This document shows positions 42,022 through 51,034 of a stretch of DNA of 64,000 nt, piece by piece; the stretch's first letter is position 1; each line of letters opens with the position of its first letter. Source of the DNA: Marinobacter qingdaonensis (GTDB taxonomy: Bacteria; Pseudomonadota; Gammaproteobacteria; Pseudomonadales; Oleiphilaceae); NCBI RefSeq assembly GCF_034555935.1, contig NZ_JAYDCJ010000003.1, forward strand, positions 1,798,001 through 1,862,000. Reading direction: 5' to 3'. Below the pieces are notes generated by a model. That model made no database searches. It saw only the letters and a program-made list of their open reading frames with translations, and was not told where the DNA came from. Made by a program: the position numbers and the translations under genes.

Positions 42022-43131
42022 TTGACTGAAGACATCCTGGAAGCCCAGACGGTGGTGATCGGTGCCGGGGTGGTGGGGCTGGCCGTGGCCCGGACGCTGG
42101 CGCTGGCCGGCCACGAAGTCATCGTGCTGGAGGCCGGCGACCGGTTTGGCGAGGGCATCTCGTCGCGCAACAGCGAAGTCATCCATGCCGGCATCTATTA
42201 CCCCGAAGGCAGCCTGAAAGCCCGACTGTGCGTTCAGGGGCGGGAGCAGCTGTACCAGTATTGTGAGCGCCATCGGGTCGGCCACCGGAAATGCGGCAAG
42301 TGGATCGTGGCGACCTCAGCCGCCCAGTCGGCAAAGCTCGAGAGCATCCAGGCGGGCGCGGCCAGAAACGGCGTGGCGCTGGATCTGGTGGACGGCGCTG
42401 ACCTGGCCACCCGGGTTCCCGGTTTGACGGCGGCGGCGGGACTCTGGTCGCCGGAAACCGGGGTGGTCGACAGTCACGGCCTGATGCTGTCCCTGTTGGG
42501 GGAGCTCGAGGATGCTGGCGGCCAGCTGGTGTTGCGGGCACCGGTCACCGATGCGCGAACCGACGGCGACCACCATTACTTGCGCGTCGGGGGCGAGATG
42601 CCCTGCACGCTCAAGGCCAACCACGTCATCAATGCCGCCGGCCTGGGCGCGCCCGGGTTGGCGCAGCGCTGGGTCGGATTGCCGGAGCAAGGCCGGCCCA
42701 GGCAATGGCTGGCCCGGGGCGTGTACTTCAGTTACAGCGGCCGTCACCCGTTCGACACTCTGATCTATCCGGTGCCCGAGCCCGGTGGCCTGGGTGTGCA
42801 CCTGACCCTCGACCTGGCCGGGCAGGCCCGTTTCGGTCCCGACGTGGAGTGGGTCGACGCGGAGGATTACCGGGTCGATCCCCAGCGCAAGCAGGCGTTC
42901 GTGGACGGCGTCCGGGCCTGGTGGCCGGGCCTGGATGAGGCCCGTCTGCAACCGGCTTACGCCGGTATCCGGCCAAAACTGGCGGGGCCGGACGGCGGGT
43001 TTGCCGATTTCCGCATAGACGGCCCGGACGAGCATGGCCTGGCAGGCCTGATCAACCTGTTCGGGATCGAATCCCCGGGCCTGACCTCCTGCCTGGCCCT
43101 GGCCGAAGAAGTACGCGCGCGCCTGGGCTAG
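42022..43131 (+). CDS. FAD-dependent oxidoreductase, L-2-hydroxyglutarate oxidase-like
   Basis: The product is 369 residues of the DAO fold. The FAD dinucleotide motif VVIGAGVVGLAVARTLALAG is near residue 10. SSRNSEVIHAGIYYPEGSLKARLCVQG is typical of the LhgO group, which oxidises L-2-hydroxyglutarate. IESPGLTSCLALAEEV near the end is the second cofactor contact. The only possible start is the TTG at 42022: it follows CGGAGGGG closely and an in-frame TGA lies eight codons upstream. Substrate assignment is by resemblance. It converges on comF with a four-base overlap. Confidence 0.85.
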   Translation: MTEDILEAQTVVIGAGVVGLAVARTLALAGHEVIVLEAGDRFGEGISSRNSEVIHAGIYYPEGSLKARLCVQGREQLYQYCERHRVGHRKCGKWIVATSAAQSAKLESIQAGAARNGVALDLVDGADLATRVPGLTAAAGLWSPETGVVDSHGLMLSLLGELEDAGGQLVLRAPVTDARTDGDHHYLRVGGEMPCTLKANHVINAAGLGAPGLAQRWVGLPEQGRPRQWLARGVYFSYSGRHPFDTLIYPVPEPGGLGVHLTLDLAGQARFGPDVEWVDAEDYRVDPQRKQAFVDGVRAWWPGLDEARLQPAYAGIRPKLAGPDGGFADFRIDGPDEHGLAGLINLFGIESPGLTSCLALAEEVRARLG

Positions 43132-43871
43132 CCCGGGGTCCGCGCCAGCGCCCAGACCTCAATGTGCCGCGCACCAGCCTGGCGTAACAGGCCGGCCAGC
43201 GCGCGCACGGTTGCCCCGGTTGTGACCACGTCGTCAACAATCGCGATCCGTTCGGGTACCCGGCCATGCACTTCGAACACCCCCTTGAGATTCTCCAGCC
43301 GTTGCTCGCGCTTCAGATCCCGCTGGGCCCGGACCTGCCGGCCTCTGTGAACCAGGCCGCCGTGGACCGGCAGGCACAAGTGCTGGCCCAGATGCTCGGC
43401 AATGTCCTGGGCCTGGTTGAAGCCTCGTTCCCGGCGCCGGTGCCGGTGCATGGGTGCGGGGATCAGTGCCTGCGGCCCGGCCTGGTCGTCGGCGGCCAGG
43501 ACGTCTGTCAGCCGGTGCCCTAGGTCCTGAATCAGGGGCCGGGCAAACCGGTGCTGTCCCAGGTACTTGTAGCGGTGAATCATGCTGTCGACGGGAAATT
43601 GGTAGCGCCAGGGAATCAGTGCCCGGTCGAAGGGCGGTGGATCGGTCAGGCAGCCGCCGCAGACCCGGTCATGGCCGGCGATGGGCAGGGGCAGGGCGCA
43701 GACTCGGCAGGCCCAGTGGTTAACCGGCAAGTCGAGCCGGCAGGGTGCGCATAAGCCATTGAAAGCATTGGGTGTGAGGCAAGCGACGCAGGCGCCGGCC
43801 CGGCGCTCGCTGTTAACCTTTAGTTCCATTAAGGTTGACAGCCAGTTCAGTCCCTTTATCATCTGATTCAT
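43128..43871 (-). CDS. comF: ComF family phosphoribosyltransferase-like protein
   Basis: The product is up to 247 residues. An N-terminal zinc-finger-like region with four CxxC-type pairs (CVAC, CAPC, CRVC, CGGC) precedes a phosphoribosyltransferase domain whose PRPP loop is IVDDVVTTGATVRAL near residue 212. RRRERGFNQAQDIAEHLG is the family signature. Members support DNA uptake in transformable bacteria. The start is uncertain: ATG at 43871, 43862 or 43829. The first two lie in the bioB promoter region and the third inside the BirA-like operator, so comF expression and the bio operon share DNA. Confidence 0.88.
   Translation of the reverse strand: MNQMIKGLNWLSTLMELKVNSERRAGACVACLTPNAFNGLCAPCRLDLPVNHWACRVCALPLPIAGHDRVCGGCLTDPPPFDRALIPWRYQFPVDSMIHRYKYLGQHRFARPLIQDLGHRLTDVLAADDQAGPQALIPAPMHRHRRRERGFNQAQDIAEHLGQHLCLPVHGGLVHRGRQVRAQRDLKREQRLENLKGVFEVHGRVPERIAIVDDVVTTGATVRALAGLLRQAGARHIEVWALARTPG
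43811..43840 (+). promoter_or_regulatory. BirA-type biotin operator
   Basis: TGTTAACC (43811-43818) and GGTTGACA (43833-43840) form an inverted repeat with a 14-base spacer. This matches the known BirA operator form TTGTAAACC-N14/15-GGTTTACAA in its core (AACC-N14-GGTT). It lies 72 bases before bioB and within the 5' part of the comF frame. Confidence 0.75.
43835..43862 (+). promoter_or_regulatory. Promoter of the bio operon overlapping the BirA-type operator
   Basis: A perfect -35 TTGACA at 43835-43840 and TATCAT at 43857-43862 are separated by 16 bases. The right half of the biotin operator is the -35 box itself, so bound repressor would block RNA polymerase. The leader to bioB is about 44 bases. 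Confidence 0.7.
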
Positions 43872-43912
43872 CCGTAAACCCAGAGACCGGAAAAGGTTAA
43901 CAGGACTTTCAC

Positions 43913-44989
43913 ATGACCGCTACAGCACCCTCCCAGGCCATCCGACACGATTGGTCGCTGCAGGAAGCCCGCGCTCTGTTCGAGCTGCCGTTCAACGATC
44001 TTCTGTTCCGTGCCCAGAGTGTGCATCGCGAGCATTTCGATCCCAACGAGGTGCAAGTCAGCACCCTGCTGTCGATCAAGACCGGCGCCTGTCCGGAGGA
44101 CTGCAAGTACTGCCCGCAGAGCGGGCACTACAACACCGGCCTGGAAAAGGAAAAGCTGCTCGAGATCGAAAAGGTGGTGGCCGAAGCGCGCGCCGCCAAG
44201 GACAAGGGCGCATCCCGGTTCTGCATGGGGGCGGCCTGGCGCAGCCCGTCCAAGAAAGACATGCCGTACGTGCTGGACATGGTGAAGCAGGTGAAGTCCC
44301 TGGGGCTGGAAACCTGCATGACCCTGGGCATGCTGAAAGAAGAGCAGGCCAAAGAGTTGGCCGATGCCGGCCTGGACTACTACAACCACAACCTCGATAC
44401 CTCCGAGAAGTACTACAGCCACATCATCACCACCCGAACCTACCAGGATCGTCTCGACACCCTCGATAACGTGCGCAAGGCCGGCATGAAGGTCTGCTGC
44501 GGCGGCATCATGGGCATGGGCGAAGACGAGGATGACCGAGTGGGTCTGCTGGTGCAGCTGGCCAACCTGCCGCACCATCCGGAAAGTGTGCCGGTGAACA
44601 TGCTGGTCAAGGTCAAAGGCACGCCCATGGAAGACGTCGAGGACCTGGACCCGTTCGATTTCGTCCGGATCATTGCCGTCGCCCGGATCATGATGCCAGC
44701 GTCCCACGTGCGGCTGTCGGCCGGTCGCGAGAACATGAACGAGCAGATGCAGGCCCTGTGTTTCATGGCCGGCGCCAATTCCATCTTCTACGGCGAAAAG
44801 CTGCTGACCACGGCCAACCCCGAGGCGGACGCCGATATGCAGCTGTTCAAGCGCCTGGGTATTCGTCCGGAGCAGCGGGAACAGTGTGCGTCGGAAGAGC
44901 AGGAAGAAGAAGCCATTGCCGAGGCGGTGGAATACGAGGCCACGCGCCACATGTTCTACGACGCGACGCGGGAATCGGCCGCGTCCTGA
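43913..44989 (+). CDS. bioB: Biotin synthase
   Basis: The product is a 358-residue radical-SAM enzyme that inserts sulfur into dethiobiotin. The [4Fe-4S]/SAM motif is [17 protein letters not shown] near residue 62. The second cluster site is supported by the conserved [12 protein letters not shown] and RLSAGRENM. The ATG follows AACAGGACTTTCAC. It is the first gene of bioB-bioF-bioC-bioD, controlled by the operator and promoter just upstream. Confidence 0.97.
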   Translation: MTATAPSQAIRHDWSLQEARALFELPFNDLLFRAQSVHREHFDPNEVQVSTLLSIKTGACPEDCKYCPQSGHYNTGLEKEKLLEIEKVVAEARAAKDKGASRFCMGAAWRSPSKKDMPYVLDMVKQVKSLGLETCMTLGMLKEEQAKELADAGLDYYNHNLDTSEKYYSHIITTRTYQDRLDTLDNVRKAGMKVCCGGIMGMGEDEDDRVGLLVQLANLPHHPESVPVNMLVKVKGTPMEDVEDLDPFDFVRIIAVARIMMPASHVRLSAGRENMNEQMQALCFMAGANSIFYGEKLLTTANPEADADMQLFKRLGIRPEQREQCASEEQEEEAIAEAVEYEATRHMFYDATRESAAS

Positions 44990-45008
44990 TCATCGCCATC
45001 TCCGGGGA

Positions 45009-45118
45009 GCACCGAGCGGGCAGGGCTTCCCGGGATACGCTGCAAGCCCATCCATGGGCGCTTGAGTGAAGACGTCCCTGTCTTCACACAATCCCGGGAA
45101 GCCCTGCCCGCCCGGTGC
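45009..45118. repeat. Long cruciform-forming inverted repeat between bioB and bioF
   Basis: Arms of 27 bases (45009-45035 and 45092-45118) match as reverse complements with one mismatch. Between them lie two smaller hairpins: GCCCAT/ATGGGC near 45043-45057 and GTGAAGAC/GTCTTCAC at 45066-45087 with a 6-base loop. As RNA this would fold into a closed three-way junction. It looks like an intergenic palindromic repeat family rather than a simple terminator, as no T run follows. Confidence 0.85.
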
Positions 45119-45149
45119 CCAGATTTGAGAGTAAGACGCGGGGGTTATT

Positions 45150-46325
45150 GTGCGTGACTTTGAAGGCGAACTTGCGCAACGAAAACAGGCCGGGCTGTAC
45201 CGTACCCGCCGCCAGATTTCCGGTCCGCAGCAGCCAGAGCTGACCTCGGACGGCAAACCGTTGCTGTCGTTCTGCAGCAACGACTACCTCGGATTGGCCA
45301 ATCATTCCGCCAATCTGGAGGCACTGCGCAGTGCCCTGCCCGAAACCGGGCTCGGCGGCGCGGCATCACACCTTATCTGCGGCCACCACGATGCCCATCA
45401 CGAGCTGGAGCAGCGGCTGGCCGAATTCACCGGACGCAGTTCTGCCCTGTTCTTCTCCACCGGCTACATGGCCAACATGGGCGTGATCTCGGCCCTGGCC
45501 GGCCGGGGCGACACCATTTTTTCCGATCGGCTCAACCACGCGTCCATCATCGACGGCTGTGTTCTCAGTCGGGCCAAGGTCCGGCGCTACCGGCACGGCG
45601 ATGTCGCCGAGCTGGAGGCCATGTTGGCGGATACCCAGGGCCACAAGCTGGTGGTCACCGACGGCGTGTTCAGCATGGATGGCGATGTGGCACCGCTGAA
45701 AGAGTTGGCTCGGGTGTGCCGCGCCCACGATGCCCTGCTGGTGGTCGACGATGCCCACGGTATTGGCGTGCTGGGGCCGCAGGGCCGCGGTAGCGTCCCT
45801 GCGCTGGGGTTGTCGGAGCAGGACGTGCCGGTGGTGATTGGCACCCTGGGCAAGGCCGTGGGCACCAGCGGTGCTTTCGTGGCCGGCCCCGAGGTCCTGA
45901 TGGACTACCTGGTCCAGAAGGCCCGAACCTACATCTACACCACGGCCATGCCGCCGGCCATTGCCCGCGCTACCTGTGCCAGCATCGACCTGATCGAGCG
46001 GGACGATGCCCGACGAGCCCATGTTCTGGACCTGGTGGCCAGATTCCGTCGGGAAGCCGCTGCCCTCGGCTATCAGCTGATGCCGTCGCAAACCCCGATT
46101 CAGCCGATCCTGGTGGGGGACAACTGGTCGGCCTTGGCCTTGAGCCAGGCGCTGGAAGAGAAGGGGTTGCTGGTGACCGCCATCCGACCGCCCACGGTGC
46201 CGGAGGGCGAGGCCCGGCTGCGCGTGACCTTGAGTGCCGCCCACAGTCACGCCGATCTTGACCGGCTGTTGCAGGCCCTGGCGGATTGCCGGCATCTGCT
46301 GGCCGAACCGGATATTGCAGTATGA
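45150..46325 (+). CDS. bioF: 8-amino-7-oxononanoate synthase
   Basis: The product is 391 residues, a PLP enzyme that condenses pimeloyl-ACP or -CoA with alanine. The substrate region [13 protein letters not shown] is near residue 37. [10 protein letters not shown] holds the aspartate that contacts PLP. The PLP lysine is in [11 protein letters not shown] near residue 235. The start is a GTG after GCGGGGGTT. It lies 160 bases from bioB, across the cruciform element, and overlaps bioC by four bases. Confidence 0.96.
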   Translation: MRDFEGELAQRKQAGLYRTRRQISGPQQPELTSDGKPLLSFCSNDYLGLANHSANLEALRSALPETGLGGAASHLICGHHDAHHELEQRLAEFTGRSSALFFSTGYMANMGVISALAGRGDTIFSDRLNHASIIDGCVLSRAKVRRYRHGDVAELEAMLADTQGHKLVVTDGVFSMDGDVAPLKELARVCRAHDALLVVDDAHGIGVLGPQGRGSVPALGLSEQDVPVVIGTLGKAVGTSGAFVAGPEVLMDYLVQKARTYIYTTAMPPAIARATCASIDLIERDDARRAHVLDLVARFRREAAALGYQLMPSQTPIQPILVGDNWSALALSQALEEKGLLVTAIRPPTVPEGEARLRVTLSAAHSHADLDRLLQALADCRHLLAEPDIAV

Positions 46326-47164
46326 GTGCCGCGGCCGCCTGCCACGACTTTTCCGGCGAGCCGGTTGGTCCGCTGCCAACGGTCATCGCCGATAAGGACC
46401 TGGTGGCCCGGGCGTTCGGCAACGCCAGCGCGACCTACGATGGCGCATCCCGGCTGCAGCGGTTGATGGGTGATGCCATGCTGGACGCCTGGCCGTACCC
46501 GGACGGCCAGGGCGGTCTGCGTATACTCGATCTTGGCTGCGGTACGGGCTGGTTCACCCACCAGCTGGCGCAGCGCCCGGCGGCCGACATCACCGCCGTC
46601 GACCTGTCGCCGGGGATGATCCGGGCCACCCAGGAACGAGTGGGCGCCGGTGTGACCTGCGTGGTGGCCGACGCCGAAGCGCTGCCTTGTCCGGATGCCT
46701 CCTTCGATGTGGTGTTCAGCAACCTCATGGTGCAGTGGTGTGAGGCACCGGATCGGGTTCTCGCCGAGTGCCGTCGGCTGCTGCGTCCCGGTGGCCGGCT
46801 GATGCTCTCCACCCTTTTGGACGGCACCCTGGTTGAGTTGGCCCGGGCCTGGGCCCAGGCGGACCCCGGCCAGGCGCACGTCAATCGCTTCGAAACCGAG
46901 TCCAGTTTGCGCCGACGGGTGTCACAGCAATTGCCCGGGGCAACGGTTACCACCCAAACCATCAAGCTGCCGTACGAGTCACCCCTGGCCCTGGCGGCCG
47001 AGCTCAAGAACCTGGGCGCCGGGTTCAAAAGTGACAACCGGCGCAAGACACTGACGGCGCCCGGTCGGGTACGGCAGATGTGCCGGCACTATCCGAAAGC
47101 AGCGGACGGCCGTACCCTGGCCAGCTATGAGGCGGCCCGGATCACCTGGCGTCGGCCCGCCTAA
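46322..47164 (+). CDS. bioC: Malonyl-ACP O-methyltransferase
   Basis: The product is 280 residues. It methylates malonyl-ACP to disguise it as a fatty-acid primer, the first committed step of pimelate assembly. The SAM motif LRILDLGCGTGWFTHQLAQ is near residue 65, and FDVVFSNLMVQWCEAPDRVLAE is typical of BioC. I use the ATG at 46322, which overlaps the bioF stop (ATGA); the frame is open to 46286. bioH, which removes the methyl group and is often between bioF and bioC, is absent here. Confidence 0.94.
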   Translation: MSAAAACHDFSGEPVGPLPTVIADKDLVARAFGNASATYDGASRLQRLMGDAMLDAWPYPDGQGGLRILDLGCGTGWFTHQLAQRPAADITAVDLSPGMIRATQERVGAGVTCVVADAEALPCPDASFDVVFSNLMVQWCEAPDRVLAECRRLLRPGGRLMLSTLLDGTLVELARAWAQADPGQAHVNRFETESSLRRRVSQQLPGATVTTQTIKLPYESPLALAAELKNLGAGFKSDNRRKTLTAPGRVRQMCRHYPKAADGRTLASYEAARITWRRPA

Positions 47165-47202
47165 CCGTTCAAACCCATTCCATATCAGCAGGCAAAGCAC
47201 CC

Positions 47203-47895
47203 ATGGCCAAGCACACCTATTTTGTCACCGGCACCGACACCGGCGTTGGGAAAACCATGGCGTCCGCCGCCATCCTGGAGGCGGCCAAAGCCGCGGGCAA
47301 ACGCACCCTGGGCATGAAGCCCATCGCCTCCGGCTGCGACCAGACTCCGGACGGGCTGCGCAATGAGGATGCGCTGGCGCTGCAGAAGGCGATGACCGAG
47401 TCCCTGGCCTACGACCTGATCAACCCGGTGACCCTGGAGCCGGCCATTGCGCCGCACGTTGCCGCCGCGCAGGCGGGCAAGACCATCACCGCGCAACGGC
47501 TGATTGGATTCTGTCGGGGCCTGCAGATGCGCCCGGCGGATTTGATGCTGGTGGAAGGGGCCGGCGGCTGGCGCGTCCCCCTGAACGATCGGGAAACCTT
47601 TGCGGCAGTCCCGCGGGAGCTGGAGATGCCGGTCATCCTGGTGGTGGCGCTCAAGCTGGGCAGCATAAATCACGCCATGCTGACGGCCGAGGCCATTCGC
47701 GCCGATGGGCTTCGGATCGCCGGATGGGTCGCCAATCGCCCCGAGCAGGAGCCGATGAGTTGTGAGCGCGAAACCCTTGAGTACCTGCTGAATCATCTGG
47801 GGGCGCCTTGCCTCGGGGTCTTGCCCTGGGTGGCGTCGGGTGACCCTGCCGAGCTGGCTGTAAACCTGGAGTTACAGCCTTTGTTTGAAAATTGA
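47203..47895 (+). CDS. bioD: Dethiobiotin synthetase
   Basis: The product is 230 residues. It closes the ureido ring with CO2 and ATP. The P-loop FVTGTDTGVGKTMASAAILEAA begins at residue 7, and KPIASGCD and VEGAGGWRVPLN are the other active-site loops. It follows bioC after 38 bases. Only BioA, the aminotransferase between BioF and BioD, is missing from the window besides BioH. Confidence 0.96.
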   Translation: MAKHTYFVTGTDTGVGKTMASAAILEAAKAAGKRTLGMKPIASGCDQTPDGLRNEDALALQKAMTESLAYDLINPVTLEPAIAPHVAAAQAGKTITAQRLIGFCRGLQMRPADLMLVEGAGGWRVPLNDRETFAAVPRELEMPVILVVALKLGSINHAMLTAEAIRADGLRIAGWVANRPEQEPMSCERETLEYLLNHLGAPCLGVLPWVASGDPAELAVNLELQPLFEN

Positions 47896-47945
47896 CCAGA
47901 AATGTGGCTTACTGAAGTCAATATTTGGTCATTGGACGTTCGGCT

Positions 47946-48191
47946 ATGATCAACAACACGCTCGCAATCGGTATTCAGGGTGTCCAGGATGGCATGCTGG
48001 GCATGGAGAATGCGGCCCGGAAAATTGCCCGGGGCGGTGTCGATGGTCCCCAGGGCACGGCCGAAGGCGCCGGTAATCTGGCAGAGCCGATTATCGATCT
48101 GAAACTGTACGAGCGCAGCGTGGAAGCCTCTGCCCAGGTGGTCAAGACCGCCGATGAAACCCTCGGGACCCTGCTCGATATCATGGCCTGA
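47946..48191 (+). CDS. Minimal flagellar-rod-like protein
   Basis: The product is 81 residues. The first part (NNTLAIGIQGVQDGMLGMENAARKIA) has the heptad pattern of the N-terminal helix of flagellar rod and hook proteins. The last part (SVEASAQVVKTADETLGTLLDI) closely resembles their C-terminal helix (FlgC/FlgG type). The usual large middle domain is missing. I use the ATG at 47946; a start seven codons earlier is possible. The TGA stop is in the same frame as the next gene. It could be an orphan axial coiled coil rather than a true flagellar part. Confidence 0.7.
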   Translation: MINNTLAIGIQGVQDGMLGMENAARKIARGGVDGPQGTAEGAGNLAEPIIDLKLYERSVEASAQVVKTADETLGTLLDIMA

Positions 48192-48200
48192 GGGCCCACC

Positions 48201-48767
48201 TTGATCACTGTCTCGCCTCTGTCTCCATCTGCGCCGGCATCAGGCCAAGCCGGCAATGCCGCTCGCCCGGAACAGGGGCTCAGTCCTGACCAACTCAAAC
48301 AACTGACTGAACTCAAGGCACGGGACCGGGAGGTCCGAGCCCACGAGGCGGCGCATCAGGCCGTAGGCGGGCAATACGCGGGCGCCGTTTCCTACACCTA
48401 CCAGCGCGGACCGGACGGCAACCAGTACGCGGTTGGCGGCGAAGTGCCCATCGACCTCTCGCCCGTTCCCGGCGATCCCCAGGCAACCGTTGAGAAAATG
48501 CGCGTGGTTCGGGCCGCCGCCATGGCGCCGGCGGAGCCTTCCGCCCAGGACCAGGCGGTCGCCGCGCAGGCGATGCAGATCATGCTGCAGGCCCGCACCG
48601 AGGCGGCGCAGCAGGGTGATGAGGCCGGGACGGTGCCGGATTCCGATCAATCGGGCGCGCCGGCATCCCGGGCCGGCCAGCAGGCCAATGAAACCTACCG
48701 CTCCATTTCCGCTCTCACCGACGGGACCGCGCAGTCCAAATCCGATTTCCGGTCGGTGGCGGCCTGA
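48201..48767 (+). CDS. SprA-related putative metalloprotease
   Basis: The product is 188 residues. It contains RAHEAAHQAVGGQYAG near residue 47, an HExxH zinc-protease signature, followed by SYTYQRGPDGNQYAVGGEVPID, the pattern of the SprA-related family (also annotated as putative metalloprotease CJM1_0395 family). The N- and C-termini are Ala/Gln/Ser-rich and look disordered. There is no signal peptide. The start is a TTG; the TGAGGGCC around the previous stop offers a weak ribosome site. Proteolysis has not been shown for this family as far as I know. Confidence 0.75.
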   Translation: MITVSPLSPSAPASGQAGNAARPEQGLSPDQLKQLTELKARDREVRAHEAAHQAVGGQYAGAVSYTYQRGPDGNQYAVGGEVPIDLSPVPGDPQATVEKMRVVRAAAMAPAEPSAQDQAVAAQAMQIMLQARTEAAQQGDEAGTVPDSDQSGAPASRAGQQANETYRSISALTDGTAQSKSDFRSVAA

Positions 48768-48885
48768 CTCGCCGCAGCCTGCAGTCCGGATTCTCGTTTT
48801 CCTCCAACCTCTTGTATTTACTTGCCTGATCGCCCGTAACGGGACTTTCAGTGACACGCCGCTACACAATTTTTAAACCCGACTA

Positions 48886-48915
48886 TTGACAATTCTGTGC
48901 CTGTAAACGTATGTT
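48886..48915 (+). promoter_or_regulatory. Promoter of the acyl-CoA dehydrogenase gene
   Basis: A perfect -35 TTGACA at 48886-48891 is followed 18 bases later by TATGTT at 48910-48915. The leader to the ATG at 49029 would be about 107 bases. The -10 box is covered by the PsrA-like palindromes. Confidence 0.55.
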
Positions 48916-48930
48916 TCAAACAAGTGTTTA
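48904..48930. promoter_or_regulatory. Two tandem PsrA-like palindromes
   Basis: TAAAC-GTAT-GTTTC (48904-48917) and CAAAC-AAGT-GTTTA (48917-48930) share one base and both fit the motif described for the Pseudomonas fatty-acid regulator PsrA, (G/C)AAAC-N2-4-GTTT(G/C), at all core positions. Overlap with the -10 box suggests repression relieved by long-chain fatty acids. Confidence 0.6.
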
Positions 48931-49028
48931 ATTAAGGCCGTGGCGCGCTGCGTTGCGGTGTCTGAGCAAACCAAGGCGAGAAACGGGAAAACCCGATTCA
49001 GCTGAGACCGAAAACCGAGGTGGATTCC

Positions 49029-50828
<1,800 letters not shown>

Positions 50829-50857
50829 GGCGCGGGGTAATCGGACGACCGGAAGGC

Positions 50858-50891
50858 AAAAAAGCCCGCGCTCCCAGGAGGCGGGCTTTTT
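50858..50891 (+). terminator. Terminator between the two acyl-CoA dehydrogenase genes
   Basis: AGCCCGC (50863-50869) pairs with GCGGGCT (50881-50887) with an 11-base loop, flanked by A residues before and five T residues at the end. The two genes are therefore probably separate transcripts. Confidence 0.88.
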
Positions 50892-51034
50892 CTATGAGTT
50901 GCGTTCTGCTTTTGGGGTAGAATGACGGTTCAGAATAATAACCTTTAGCGGACACAGAGCCGATCAGGTGCGCGCGGTTTCCACAACGGCCGACTTGCCA
51001 CCTGTACAGATTGACTGAATTTGGAGAGTTTTAG

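Noticed and set aside
45009..45118. Cruciform element as an insertion sequence remnant or CRISPR repeat
   Set aside because: No transposase fragment, no repeated unit with spacers and no target duplication visible.
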